Shown here one piece after another: positions 49,111 through 58,236 of a stretch of 64,000 nt of DNA; the first letter of the stretch is position 1; the number at the start of each line of letters is the position of its first letter. This stretch comes from Anaerolineae bacterium. Lineage in GTDB: Bacteria > Chloroflexota > Anaerolineae > Aggregatilineales > Phototrophicaceae. The translations under genes were made by a program, and so were the position numbers. The notes beneath the pieces were generated by a model. The model did no database searches, was not told the DNA's origin, and saw only the letters and a list, made by a program, of their open reading frames with translations. The stretch spans positions 1 through 64,000 of the forward strand of contig JAJDZV010000007.1 of NCBI GenBank assembly GCA_022824465.1. Direction: 5' to 3'.

Positions 49111-49193
49111 TGCGTGGGCCTGGTCCTACGCCAGATGGCGCGGCAGGCTATCCGCCTTCGCGAAACCTTAGGCTATGCGCCTTGCCGAAGGAC

Positions 49194-49937
49194 CTAGCTA
49201 ATCTCAATATCCCGCAGAAGCAGCGACTGCGCCCGCGGCAGATCCAGCAGTCCCCAGCCGAAGCGCCCTTGCGGGGTGACAATCGCATATTGATTATCGA
49301 TCCAGGCGATGAAGCCCAGCTTGCCGCGCGCGACATGCTCGGCCTCAAGCACAACCGCGCCATCGACGGAAAATGTTGCGCCATCAGCCCGCCAGTCGAT
49401 GCAATAGCGGCGCCAGTCATTCAGCAAGCTGCTGTCAAGCGGCGCCTCGCTAATGCCAAGCGCGCGCTGCCCAATAGGACGCCAGAGCGAATTGTAAAGC
49501 AGCGCATTTCGCATCAGGAGAAAGCCCAAGGGCGCCAACGGAAGAAGCGTTAGAAAGCGCCAGTTGCGCGCGTTGAATGTCGCCGCCTTCCAGCCACTAC
49601 CCGGCCGGCCTTGCGCCAGCGCGATCTCGCTCTCCCGACTGGCGAAGAAGAACCAGATCGCTTGGGGTAGGCGATACGAGCGCTGACTCGGCATGAAGGC
49701 ATGATTCCAGAAACCGAAGCCGGCCGTGCCCTTGATTTCGCCCTCGGCGCGCGCGCGCAAACTCAGACGCCGCGGCGGCGCGTTGCGGAAGTCGGCGCGC
49801 TTGGCGTAATCGCTGATCTGCGCATCGTGATATCGGGCGGACGGGCCGGCTGGCAAGTTGAGACTGAAACCCACATCATCGAGGCGGACGCGCCCCTTGC
49901 CCAATTCGGTGACATGCCAAAGTTCAATGTCGTTCAA
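49194..49937 (-). CDS. Hypothetical protein, possibly concanavalin-like lectin/glucanase fold
   Basis: 247 aa; RLSLRARAEGEIKGTAGFGFWNHAF...YCIDWRADGATFSVDGAVVLEAEHVARGKLGFIAWIDNQYA. Confidence 0.72.
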   Translation of the reverse strand: MNDIELWHVTELGKGRVRLDDVGFSLNLPAGPSARYHDAQISDYAKRADFRNAPPRRLSLRARAEGEIKGTAGFGFWNHAFMPSQRSYRLPQAIWFFFASRESEIALAQGRPGSGWKAATFNARNWRFLTLLPLAPLGFLLMRNALLYNSLWRPIGQRALGISEAPLDSSLLNDWRRYCIDWRADGATFSVDGAVVLEAEHVARGKLGFIAWIDNQYAIVTPQGRFGWGLLDLPRAQSLLLRDIEIS

Positions 49938-49943
49938 AGCCCG

Positions 49944-51053
49944 TCAGCGCACATCAATGGCGCAGCTTTCTTCTTCAAATTCGATGGCGGTTCCGGGACC
50001 GTAGTTGGCGTAGCCGTCGCTGATCGCTTCGCGCCAGGTGACGCGATAGGTGATGGTATGTCGCCCGGCCGCCAGCGGACCATAGGGCACATGCCAATAG
50101 ACGACATGCTGCGTACCGCTGGTCCGGGGATTGCCGCGATATTGGTTGACATTGGCTATAGGCTCGCTATTGACGCGCAATTCGTGCGTGGCATTGCTCA
50201 TGTGATCGCGCAGGTAGGCTTCTGTGCTGGCGAACCACGCCCAATAGATCCTGATTGTCGAGCCGGGCGTCAAGCCAGATGGCGCGCCGATGCCGAAGGA
50301 AGGGTCGTCGCAGAAGGCGAAGACATTAACGCCAATTCGCGGCGGCGCGGTGGGTCCTGCGGGCGTGTCGGTTGGAGGCTGGGTGGCGGTCGCTGTCTCG
50401 GTCGGCGTCACTGGCGCGGCGGCGGTGGTCGCCGCGACCAAGACAGTCGCCGTCATATTCATTGCGTCGGTATCGGCGATCTGCACATTGAAGATCAGGA
50501 GACCGTCCTCGGCCGAGTCGCTCTCATCGGCTTCGAGCGCGCCAACTTCCACCACCAGGCGCGTCTCACCGCTGATTCTGAAAGCGTCGCCGTCGTCTTG
50601 CGGCGCTTGAACCTCAAGCAAGCCGGCGCTGATCCAGCCCTCTGCGCCATTCTCCAGCCGCACGTTGTACCAATCGTCATCCTCGCTCGTCCCCAGGATC
50701 TGCACACCGCTGCCGGGCTCAAGCGCGTTGAAGACGCCGTGGTTTGTGCCCGGTCCGCGGCGGACGTTGGCGCGGCGTTGAGAGCTTACGATGGCATAGA
50801 CGGTGGGCGTGGGCCAGGGCGTGGGGCGGTCTGTCGCCGTAGCCGTATAGGTCGGCGTGTTGGTGAGGGTGGGCGTAGCGGTTGCAGTATAGGTCGCCGT
50901 GGCGGTCGCGGTATTGGTCGCCGTCGGCGGGACAGGCGTGTCAGTCGGCGTGAATGTCGCGGTCGGCGCAAGCAGCGCATCCATATTGCAGGCGCTCAGC
51001 GTCAGGCATAGGGCGAATGCCAAGATGAGCCAAGGAGCGCCCGGCAAAGACAT
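49944..51053 (-). CDS. Lipoprotein with Thr/Pro-rich linker and bacterial SH3 domain
   Basis: From MSLPGAPWLILAFALCLTLSAC (lipobox); RRANVRRGPGTNHGVFNALEPGSGVQILGTSEDDDWYNVRLENGAEGWISAGLLEV. Confidence 0.85.
   Translation of the reverse strand: MSLPGAPWLILAFALCLTLSACNMDALLAPTATFTPTDTPVPPTATNTATATATYTATATPTLTNTPTYTATATDRPTPWPTPTVYAIVSSQRRANVRRGPGTNHGVFNALEPGSGVQILGTSEDDDWYNVRLENGAEGWISAGLLEVQAPQDDGDAFRISGETRLVVEVGALEADESDSAEDGLLIFNVQIADTDAMNMTATVLVAATTAAAPVTPTETATATQPPTDTPAGPTAPPRIGVNVFAFCDDPSFGIGAPSGLTPGSTIRIYWAWFASTEAYLRDHMSNATHELRVNSEPIANVNQYRGNPRTSGTQHVVYWHVPYGPLAAGRHTITYRVTWREAISDGYANYGPGTAIEFEEESCAIDVR
50799..50966 (-). repeat. Low-complexity Thr/Pro/Ala-coding tract
   Basis: Encodes PTATFTPTDTPVPPTATNTATATATYTATATPTLTNTPTYTATATDRPTPWPTPTV. 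Confidence 0.85.
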
Positions 51054-51239
51054 CCGCGCCGCCGTGCTGCGAATCCGCGCCGATGAAGGCATCATGCGCT
51101 AACCAAGATCCAAATCGCGTCAGTCATATTCGTCAATTATAGGGTTGCGCCTGCGAGCGCGCAAAACAGTCCAACCAGCTTGCTGCCACTTTAACGCTTG
51201 AACTTTCGCCATTTGACGGTTATGCTGTTTGTGACGCGC

Positions 51240-51315
51240 GTGCCTGTAGCTCAGTGGATAGAGCACTGGTCTACGGAACCAGGTGTCGGGAGTTCGAATC
51301 TCTCCAGGCACGCCA
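51240..51315 (+). tRNA. tRNA-Arg (anticodon ACG), CCA encoded
   Basis: Perfect 7-bp acceptor stem GTGCCTG/CAGGCAC, D stem GCTC/GAGC, anticodon arm CTGGT-CTACGGA-ACCAG, T arm GGGAG-TTCGAAT-CTCTC, G discriminator, CCA. Confidence 0.97.
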
Positions 51316-51319
51316 TGAG

Positions 51320-51343
51320 AACCAGTCGCGAGGCTGGTTTTTT
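51320..51343 (+). terminator. Intrinsic terminator after tRNA-Arg
   Basis: AACCAG-TCGCGAGG-CTGGTT followed by a T run. Confidence 0.75.
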
Positions 51344-51362
51344 GCTTTGCCAGGCGAGCCGC

Positions 51363-52769
51363 TTAATTCATGGTCGCGCTACGCAATATGATCCGGTCGC
51401 GCGTCCAATGGCGCTCGTACCAGGCGCAGGCCTCAAAGCTGTCGTTAAGCGCCGTCATCCGTTCAGCCAGCGCAGCCCGCATTGATTGCAGCAACTCGGC
51501 GTATTCGCTCTCGTTCGCCAGATTGCGCATCTGATAGAGATCGTCTTGATTATCAAAGAGAAGCTCGCTGCCATCCGCGCGGTATACAGCATAAGTGTAT
51601 TGTTTGCCGCGCAGCGCCCGCCACTCGTGCCCGTCTTCGAATATAGCCGTTGCGCCCATCCCCTGCATAAATGCGGCGCTCGGCTCATCAATGCGCTCGC
51701 CTCGCAAGATCGGGCTGAAGTCGAATCCTTCCGCTTCGTCGGGCACAGGCAGACCCAGCGCGGATAGCAGCGTTGGCATGATGTCGGGTGTGTTGAGGCA
51801 AGCGTCAGATACGGAACCCGGCGCGATAACGCCATCCCAGCGAACCAAGAAGGGAACGCGCACGGCTTCTTCATAGAAGATGTTCTTGGCGCGTCTTCCC
51901 TGCGCGCCGAACATCTCGCCGTGATCGGAGGTGAAGACGAAAATCGTGTTTTCGAGCAGATCCCGCCCTTCACAGGCCGCCAGCAAGCGGCCGATATTCC
52001 AGTCGAGGTTGGCGGTCATCGCGTAATAGACGCGCATCCACTCGGTCAATTCGCCGCGCTGCTCCGCGCTCATCCGCGCCCAGGCATCCGCGTGCCGGTC
52101 GTTTTCAGGCTTGTAATTTGGCGGCAAGCTGAACTCTGTTTCCGCGAATAGCTGGAGATATTCCTTCGGCACGTTGCCCGGATCCCAGGGGTCATGCGGC
52201 GTCCCGAGTGACAGAAACAGCGCAAATGGCTGGTCTTTCTGAGCCGCTTGACCAAGCTTCTCGATTGCCAAGCTGGTTTGACCATCTGGCTCGTAGCCGA
52301 CGACGGCGATGCGTTCCGGACTCTCTTCGTGATAATACTGATCCCAATAGGTATGGTGAAAGCCATAGGCTGCCCAATAGCCGTCAAAGCCGAGGCGGTG
52401 CGATCCGCGCGGCGTGAAAGAGTTTTTCGGATCGTTGTGATTGCCCAGTTGGTTCGCCCAAAGATGCCATTTGCCTATGTAATAAGTCTCGTATCCGCCA
52501 TCGCGCAGCACGTGCCCGAAGCAGCGCTGATCGGGATTGATGCGCAGTTCGTTGATGACCATGCCGGTGCTGCTGGAATACTTGCCGGTGAAAAGCGATG
52601 CGCGGTAAGGCGCGCACATAGGGCTGCCGGAGACGCAATTGACAAAGTCCAACGAGGCGGCAGCGAGCCGATCGATATTCGGCGTACGCGCCTTGGCGTC
52701 GCCGGCGTATCCCAGCGATTGATAGCGCAATTGGTCAGCGAATACGTATATCAGATTGGGCTGGGTCAT
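51363..52769 (-). CDS. Sulfatase (type I, Cys-type)
   Basis: 468 aa; IYVFADQLRYQSLGYAGDAKARTPNIDRLA; C-A-P-Y-R-ASLFTGK formylglycine motif. Confidence 0.93.
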   Translation of the reverse strand: MTQPNLIYVFADQLRYQSLGYAGDAKARTPNIDRLAAASLDFVNCVSGSPMCAPYRASLFTGKYSSSTGMVINELRINPDQRCFGHVLRDGGYETYYIGKWHLWANQLGNHNDPKNSFTPRGSHRLGFDGYWAAYGFHHTYWDQYYHEESPERIAVVGYEPDGQTSLAIEKLGQAAQKDQPFALFLSLGTPHDPWDPGNVPKEYLQLFAETEFSLPPNYKPENDRHADAWARMSAEQRGELTEWMRVYYAMTANLDWNIGRLLAACEGRDLLENTIFVFTSDHGEMFGAQGRRAKNIFYEEAVRVPFLVRWDGVIAPGSVSDACLNTPDIMPTLLSALGLPVPDEAEGFDFSPILRGERIDEPSAAFMQGMGATAIFEDGHEWRALRGKQYTYAVYRADGSELLFDNQDDLYQMRNLANESEYAELLQSMRAALAERMTALNDSFEACAWYERHWTRDRIILRSATMN

Positions 52770-52798
52770 CGTTGGTCCTTTGCCCAGGTAGATGCGAG

Positions 52799-52930
52799 TG
52801 GGCGGGCGACCGGATAGGCCGCCCCTACAACGTTCATGTTCAGATGGATTTCCGGCGCGGGCGAGCCAAGGCCTGCGCCTACGGATTCGACAATGATTAG
52901 GATTGGTAGGGGTCAGCCATTGGCTGACCC
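52799..52930. repeat. Cluster of three related REP-like imperfect palindromes
   Basis: GGGCGACCGGATAGGCCGCCCCTACA; GCGGGCGAGCCAAGGCCTGCGCCTACG; GGTAGGGGTCAGCCA-T-TGGCTGACCC (10-bp perfect arms 52910-52919/52921-52930). Confidence 0.6.
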
Positions 52931-52953
52931 GGTTTTATATTCGCGCGAGAGAG

Positions 52954-54270
52954 CTAACTCTGGAACAGGATGAAGTCATCCAAACGCGCTTGAGCGTCAG
53001 CCAGCGCGACTTCCGGCGTCTTGATGCCAAGGATGGCGGCTTCGACCTCTTCATGCACGATAGCCCAGAAAGCGTTGCCCCAAACTTCGCGCGGCACTGA
53101 GCGGACGTTGGACGACATCGAAGCGTATTCCGAACGGTGCGGCAGATTCTGGAATTCCTCGCTGGCGATTACCGAGCTGCGGGTCATGCCATGGCCGACG
53201 CGCGCCCAAACAACCGAGTTGTCGCTCAGCCATTTGATGAACTCGACCGCCGCCTGAACCCGCGCCGGATCCGCATTTTGCCCCAAGGGCACGAGCCAAT
53301 TGTGCGAGCCGGCGAATGTGCCTGGCTGGTCAAACAGCTGCGGGAAGTCAGCGACATAGTAATTCTGCAGCGCCACATCGCCTTCCGCGATCTGCCGGTC
53401 GAAACCGTTGATGCGCCAGGTGCCGTCGATCAAACCAGCGCTTTCGCCGTTGGCGAAGTTCTCGACTGCGATGGCGCCATTGATCTCGTTATAGGGGCGC
53501 GTGATCGCGGCGGAGGCTTGCAGCTCCAGGAGGTGATTCAGCGCTTCCAAGGCTTCGGGCGTATCGACCGTCGGGTTGCCGGCGTCGTCCGCAAGGGCGC
53601 CGCCCAACTGGAAGATGAAGGCGGTTAGCGGACGCACGGTGCCAGCTTGCCCTGCCATTTCCGCGATCGGTTTGCCGGTGGCCTCGTAGACTTGCTCGGC
53701 AGCCGCGACAAAGTCTTCGGGCGAGGCCGGCAGCATGGGAGCGCCCATGTCATCGACCAGGCCTGCTTCCGCCCAGAGGTCGAGATTGATATGCCATATC
53801 GTCGCCGCCAAGTCAAAGGGCACCCCGTAGAATTCGCCTCGGTAGATGCCGTAATCGGCGGCGCCCTCGGTGAAGTCGCTGGCATCAATGCCCACCGCTT
53901 CCATCACATCGCTTAAGGGTGTCAATGCGCCGCGCGAGGCATATATCGGGATACGACGTCCGTGCAGCACGGCGATATCCGGCGGCGTGCCGGCCGCGAT
54001 GGCGGCGTTGAGCTGGGTCGTGCCAGGCCAATCCGCCACGATGGTCTCCACCTGAACATCGGGGTTCTCCGCATTCCATATATTGGTCAAGGTGGTGATG
54101 ATGCCGCATTCGCTGGTCGTGCCGGAAAGGTCGGTGACATCGCCATAGTCATCGACGCAGTCGCCGAAGATGCGCATCACGGTCAAGGTCATACTGTCTT
54201 GCGCCACGGCGGACGCGCCGAGACACATGACGAGCAAGAGTACAGCCGTTACAGTTGCGAACTTACGCAT
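52954..54270 (-). CDS. Extracellular sugar-binding protein of ABC transporter (set 1)
   Basis: From MRKFATVTAVLLLVMCLGASAVAQD after AAGGAG; GTPPDIAVLHGRRIPIYASRGALTPLSD; followed by permease genes upstream on the same strand. Confidence 0.91.
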   Translation of the reverse strand: MRKFATVTAVLLLVMCLGASAVAQDSMTLTVMRIFGDCVDDYGDVTDLSGTTSECGIITTLTNIWNAENPDVQVETIVADWPGTTQLNAAIAAGTPPDIAVLHGRRIPIYASRGALTPLSDVMEAVGIDASDFTEGAADYGIYRGEFYGVPFDLAATIWHINLDLWAEAGLVDDMGAPMLPASPEDFVAAAEQVYEATGKPIAEMAGQAGTVRPLTAFIFQLGGALADDAGNPTVDTPEALEALNHLLELQASAAITRPYNEINGAIAVENFANGESAGLIDGTWRINGFDRQIAEGDVALQNYYVADFPQLFDQPGTFAGSHNWLVPLGQNADPARVQAAVEFIKWLSDNSVVWARVGHGMTRSSVIASEEFQNLPHRSEYASMSSNVRSVPREVWGNAFWAIVHEEVEAAILGIKTPEVALADAQARLDDFILFQS

Positions 54271-54347
54271 TTTGCCAGTCTCCTTTTCTGAAACTATTCT
54301 AAACAATTCGGAACCTCAAACACTTGCTTATATGCGCCTCCTCATCC

Positions 54348-55229
54348 CTACTTTATTCCGCTTGAGATCTGGATGCCGGAAATGATGCGCTTCTGGAAGA
54401 TGAAGAAAAAGACGACAATTGGCAAGCCGGCGGTCCAGGCGGCCGCCATCGTCTGGCCATAATTAGCTTCGTAGGTGGTCGCTGTCAGATTGTTCAAGCC
54501 GATAGTAATGGTCATAATTTCGGGATCGGTGGCGGCGACGAGGGGCCAGAGATATTCATTCCAGGTCCCGAGAAAGGTGAAAATGGCAAGCGCCGTCAGC
54601 ACCGGCGTCGACAAGGGCAGAAAGATGCGGAAATAGACGCCGATGCGGCTGGCTCCATCGAGCCGCGCCGCTTCCTCCAATTCAATCGGGATGCCTTTGA
54701 AAAACTGCACGAGCAGGAATACGGCAAAAGGCGATGCCACGCCGGGCAGGATGAGCGCGGGAAAGCTGTTCAGCAACTTGAGATTGGAGAAGAGCAGATA
54801 GACCGGGATGAATGTCGCTTGACCCGGCACCATCAGACCAATCAGCACAAAGTAGAAGACATATTGCCGAAAGGGAAACTTGACCCGCGCGAAACTGTAT
54901 GCCGCCAGCGAGCAGATCATCAACTGGAAGAAGGTCCGCAAAGTCGCAACGATCAAGCTGTTGACGAACCAGCGCGGGATGCGGCTGCTGGAGAAAACAA
55001 AATCGTAGTTTTCCGCCGTGAATGGCAGGGGCAGCAGAAGCGTCAGATTCGCCGTGATCGAATGCTCCGGACGCAAGGACAGCGCCAGCGTCCAGACGAT
55101 AGGCACAAGCCAAACGAAGGCGAAAAACGTCATCGCGGCGATGATGAAGACATTGCGCCGCGTCTGCTGCCGCTGACCTAAGGCTTGCTGCGAGCTCAGG
55201 CGCTCGATCGAGGGGACGGCTTCCATCAA
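54348..55229 (-). CDS. Carbohydrate ABC transporter permease, MalG-like (set 1)
   Basis: 293 aa; EEAARLDGASRIGVYFRIFLPLSTPVLTALAIF (EAA loop). Confidence 0.94.
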   Translation of the reverse strand: MMEAVPSIERLSSQQALGQRQQTRRNVFIIAAMTFFAFVWLVPIVWTLALSLRPEHSITANLTLLLPLPFTAENYDFVFSSSRIPRWFVNSLIVATLRTFFQLMICSLAAYSFARVKFPFRQYVFYFVLIGLMVPGQATFIPVYLLFSNLKLLNSFPALILPGVASPFAVFLLVQFFKGIPIELEEAARLDGASRIGVYFRIFLPLSTPVLTALAIFTFLGTWNEYLWPLVAATDPEIMTITIGLNNLTATTYEANYGQTMAAAWTAGLPIVVFFFIFQKRIISGIQISSGIK

Positions 55230-56155
55230 TCACCCTCTCCGCGGCTGAAGAACCAGAGCTGCAAAATCGAGACGGAAAAGAGAAAGATGAAGAGCACAAA
55301 TGCGATGGCTGAACCGTAACCCAACTGCCAATAATCGAAGGAGCGCTCAAAGAGATACATGACCAGCGGGCGGGTGCTGCCGGCCGGTCCGCCGCCGGTG
55401 AGCACGTCAATCAGCGGGAAGACCTGAACCGAGGCGATCACCTGCAAGACAATCACAAATAGCATGGGGCGCCGCAATCCCGGCAGGGTGACATGACGGA
55501 AAAGCGCCCAGCGTCCGCCGCCGTCCACTTTGGCTGCATCATACAGCGTTTGCGGAATATCCTGCAAGCCAGCCAGGAATATAAGCATATTGAAACCGAC
55601 CGACCACCAGACTTTGGTGATTGCCACGGTCGGCATGGCGCTGGCTTCATCGAGGAACCAGGAGCCCATCGATACACCGAGCGAATCAAGTACGGCGTTT
55701 ACGAAGCCGCGTTCGCCCGGCGCAAAGACGCGGGCGAAGACCAAGCCGACGACCGTCACCGACAGGATATTGGGCATATAGAAGATCGTGCGGAAGATGC
55801 CGATGCCGCGCACCCGTTGATTCAACATCAGCGCCAAGGAAAGGCCCACGATGATCAATCCCGGCCCAGCCAGTACGGCGAAAAACAAAGTGTGCTCAAG
55901 CGACGACCAGAAGAGCTTGTCCTTGCCGAAGAGAATCTCGTAATTCCGCAGACCGACGAACTTGATGTTTGTGCCGATCACATCCCAGTTATGCAGGGAA
56001 ATCCAAAAGCCCTGCAAGATGGGCAGGAAGCTGAATATCAAGTACAAGATGATGAAAGGCGCGATGAAGAGGAAACCAACGAGGGCGTCTTGCCGTTCCA
56101 TCTTCGTAAGGCGAGGGACGGAGGGTTTGCGGCGCGCGATTGTCAAATGAGCCAT
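55226..56155 (-). CDS. Sugar ABC transporter permease, MalF-like (set 1)
   Basis: YDAAKVDGGGRWALFRHVTLPGLRRPMLF (EAA loop), multiple TM. Start ambiguous; MAHLTIARRK at 56155 chosen, track goes to 56305. Confidence 0.92.
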   Translation of the reverse strand: MAHLTIARRKPSVPRLTKMERQDALVGFLFIAPFIILYLIFSFLPILQGFWISLHNWDVIGTNIKFVGLRNYEILFGKDKLFWSSLEHTLFFAVLAGPGLIIVGLSLALMLNQRVRGIGIFRTIFYMPNILSVTVVGLVFARVFAPGERGFVNAVLDSLGVSMGSWFLDEASAMPTVAITKVWWSVGFNMLIFLAGLQDIPQTLYDAAKVDGGGRWALFRHVTLPGLRRPMLFVIVLQVIASVQVFPLIDVLTGGGPAGSTRPLVMYLFERSFDYWQLGYGSAIAFVLFIFLFSVSILQLWFFSRGEGD

Positions 56156-56336
56156 TGCCTCCGCCGGTCTCATATCCTGCTGGCGGTCGGATAATCGGAT
56201 TGTATTGCAGCGGTTAACGCTTCGCAAACACTTCAGCCATTCAGGCGCTTCGTGGGAGAGGATTTTGCGATTCGGCGCGCATTTGGTAACCTTGTAGAAA
56301 GACATTGTTGCTTAGAGTTCTTATGCAGGAAATACT

Positions 56337-57293
56337 TTGATTCGCGGGGCCAAACGAGCGCCGGCTGCGATTAGACACGGGCTGAACTTTCGCTTGACCT
56401 ACAAACAGTCCGAAGCGCTCTCCGGAATACTCATGGCAGCGCCCTGGATTCTGGGCTTTCTATTCTTCGTCGCCGGTCCCATGATCGCCAGCCTCTACCT
56501 CGCCATGACCCGCTGGGATTTGTTCACGCCGCCGCGCTTCCTCGGGCTGGACAATTTCCACGCGCTGCTCACCGATGACAACACCTTCTGGCTGTCATTT
56601 CGCGTGACCACGCTTTACGCCGTTTTCAGCGTGCCGATTCAGATAGCGGTTGGCTTGGCGCTGGCGCAGATGCTCAACCAGAAGATCCGTCTGCTGGGGA
56701 TGTTCCGCTCGGTCTATTATCTGCCGTCGGTGCTCAGCGGCGTCTCTATCGCGATCATGTTTCGCTGGATCTTCGGCACGCAATACGGTTTGCTGAACGG
56801 CGCGCTGAAACTCCTCGGCATCGACCCGATATCATGGCTGGGCGACCCGAGTATTGTGCTTTTCAGCTTCATCTTGATGAGTGTCTGGGGCAGCGGCGCC
56901 AATATGCTGATCTACCTTGGGGCCTTGCAGAGCGTGCCGACGGAGCTCTACGAAGCGGCTGAGGTCGATGGCGCGGGCTCCTTCCGCAAGTTTTTCAAGA
57001 TTACCGTGCCCATGATAACGCCAGTCATCTTTTTCACGCTGGTCAATGGAATCATCCTCAGCTTGCAGGAGTTTCAGACGCCCTTCATTCTGACCAATGG
57101 CGGACCAGCCAACGCCAGCCTCTTCATCGTGCTCTATCTCTATCGCAACGCCTTTCAATGGTTCAAGATGGGCTACGCCTCCGCCATCGCCTGGATCATC
57201 TTCTTCTATGTGTTGGTCTTGTCGCTGCTGGTCCTGCGTTCATCCAAAGCCTGGGTGTATTACGAAGGCTCGCTGAAAGGACGGGGCGAATGA
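56337..57293 (+). CDS. Sugar ABC transporter permease, MalF-like (set 2)
   Basis: 318 aa, TTG start with AGGA RBS; YEAAEVDGAGSFRKFFKITVPMITPVIFF (EAA loop). Confidence 0.93.
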   Translation: MIRGAKRAPAAIRHGLNFRLTYKQSEALSGILMAAPWILGFLFFVAGPMIASLYLAMTRWDLFTPPRFLGLDNFHALLTDDNTFWLSFRVTTLYAVFSVPIQIAVGLALAQMLNQKIRLLGMFRSVYYLPSVLSGVSIAIMFRWIFGTQYGLLNGALKLLGIDPISWLGDPSIVLFSFILMSVWGSGANMLIYLGALQSVPTELYEAAEVDGAGSFRKFFKITVPMITPVIFFTLVNGIILSLQEFQTPFILTNGGPANASLFIVLYLYRNAFQWFKMGYASAIAWIIFFYVLVLSLLVLRSSKAWVYYEGSLKGRGE

Positions 57294-58159
57294 CGGCTTG
57301 GAGCCTGGCGCGCAAGGCGAATCGCAAACGGACCGATGCGATTCAGAAGTTTGTTATTTACCTTATACTTATCGCTGGCGCAGTCATCGTGCTCTTCCCC
57401 TTTCTGTGGACATTCTCAACCTCGCTGAAGACGCCGGATCAGGTCTATCAGATACCGCCGCAAATGATACCGGATCCGGCTGATCCCCTGAATTATGCGC
57501 GCGTGCTGGTTGATCGTCCCTTCGCTCGCTGGATGTTGAACTCGCTCTTCGTCGTAGTCGTCTCGACCGTCGGCACCTTGCTTTCTTGCAGCCTGGCGGC
57601 ATTCGCCTTTTCGCGCCTGCGCTGGCCCCTGCGCGACAAGCTGTTTCTGGTGCTGCTGGCGACGATGATGCTGCCAACCCAAGTGACGCTCATCCCGACT
57701 TTCATCCTCTTCAAGGAGTTGGGCTGGATCAATACCTATTTCCCCATCACATTGCCGGCTTGGTTCGCGCGGAATGCCTTTTATGTCTTCTTGCTGCGGC
57801 AGTTTTTCATGACCATTCCGCTGGACCTGGATGACGCCGCCCGCATGGACGGGGCGAGCCACCTGCAGGTCTACTGGCGGATCATCCTGCCCATGAGCAA
57901 GCCGGCTCTGGGCGTCGCCGCGCTTATGTTCGCCCAATTCAAGTGGCGCGAATTCCTGGCGCCGCTGATCTATCTCAATCGCACCGACTCCTTGACTGCG
58001 GCGGTCGGCTTGCGAACCTTCATGGACGAGACGCACGGCACCGATTGGGAGTTGATGATGGCGGCGAATATCATGTTTATGCTGCCCGTGGTGATCGTCT
58101 TCTTCTTCACGCAGCGCTACATGATTCAAGGCGTCGTCATCACGGGCGTGAAGGGGTAA
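57290..58159 (+). CDS. Carbohydrate ABC transporter permease, MalG-like (set 2)
   Basis: Starts ATGACGGCTTGG overlapping upstream stop (ATGA); DDAARMDGASHLQVYWRIILPMSKPALGVAAL. Confidence 0.94.
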   Translation: MTAWSLARKANRKRTDAIQKFVIYLILIAGAVIVLFPFLWTFSTSLKTPDQVYQIPPQMIPDPADPLNYARVLVDRPFARWMLNSLFVVVVSTVGTLLSCSLAAFAFSRLRWPLRDKLFLVLLATMMLPTQVTLIPTFILFKELGWINTYFPITLPAWFARNAFYVFLLRQFFMTIPLDLDDAARMDGASHLQVYWRIILPMSKPALGVAALMFAQFKWREFLAPLIYLNRTDSLTAAVGLRTFMDETHGTDWELMMAANIMFMLPVVIVFFFTQRYMIQGVVITGVKG

Positions 58160-58236
58160 TCAGCGAAAGGAGGCGCCAAACGACCAAAAATGCCAACGCA
58201 AGTTAGGTTCAGTGTTCTTCAAGAAAGGAAGAGAAA

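Noticed and set aside
49701-51011. 436 aa plus-strand ORF with Gly/Arg-rich low complexity
   Set aside because: Antisense to the SH3 lipoprotein; the low complexity is the complement of the Thr/Pro linker.
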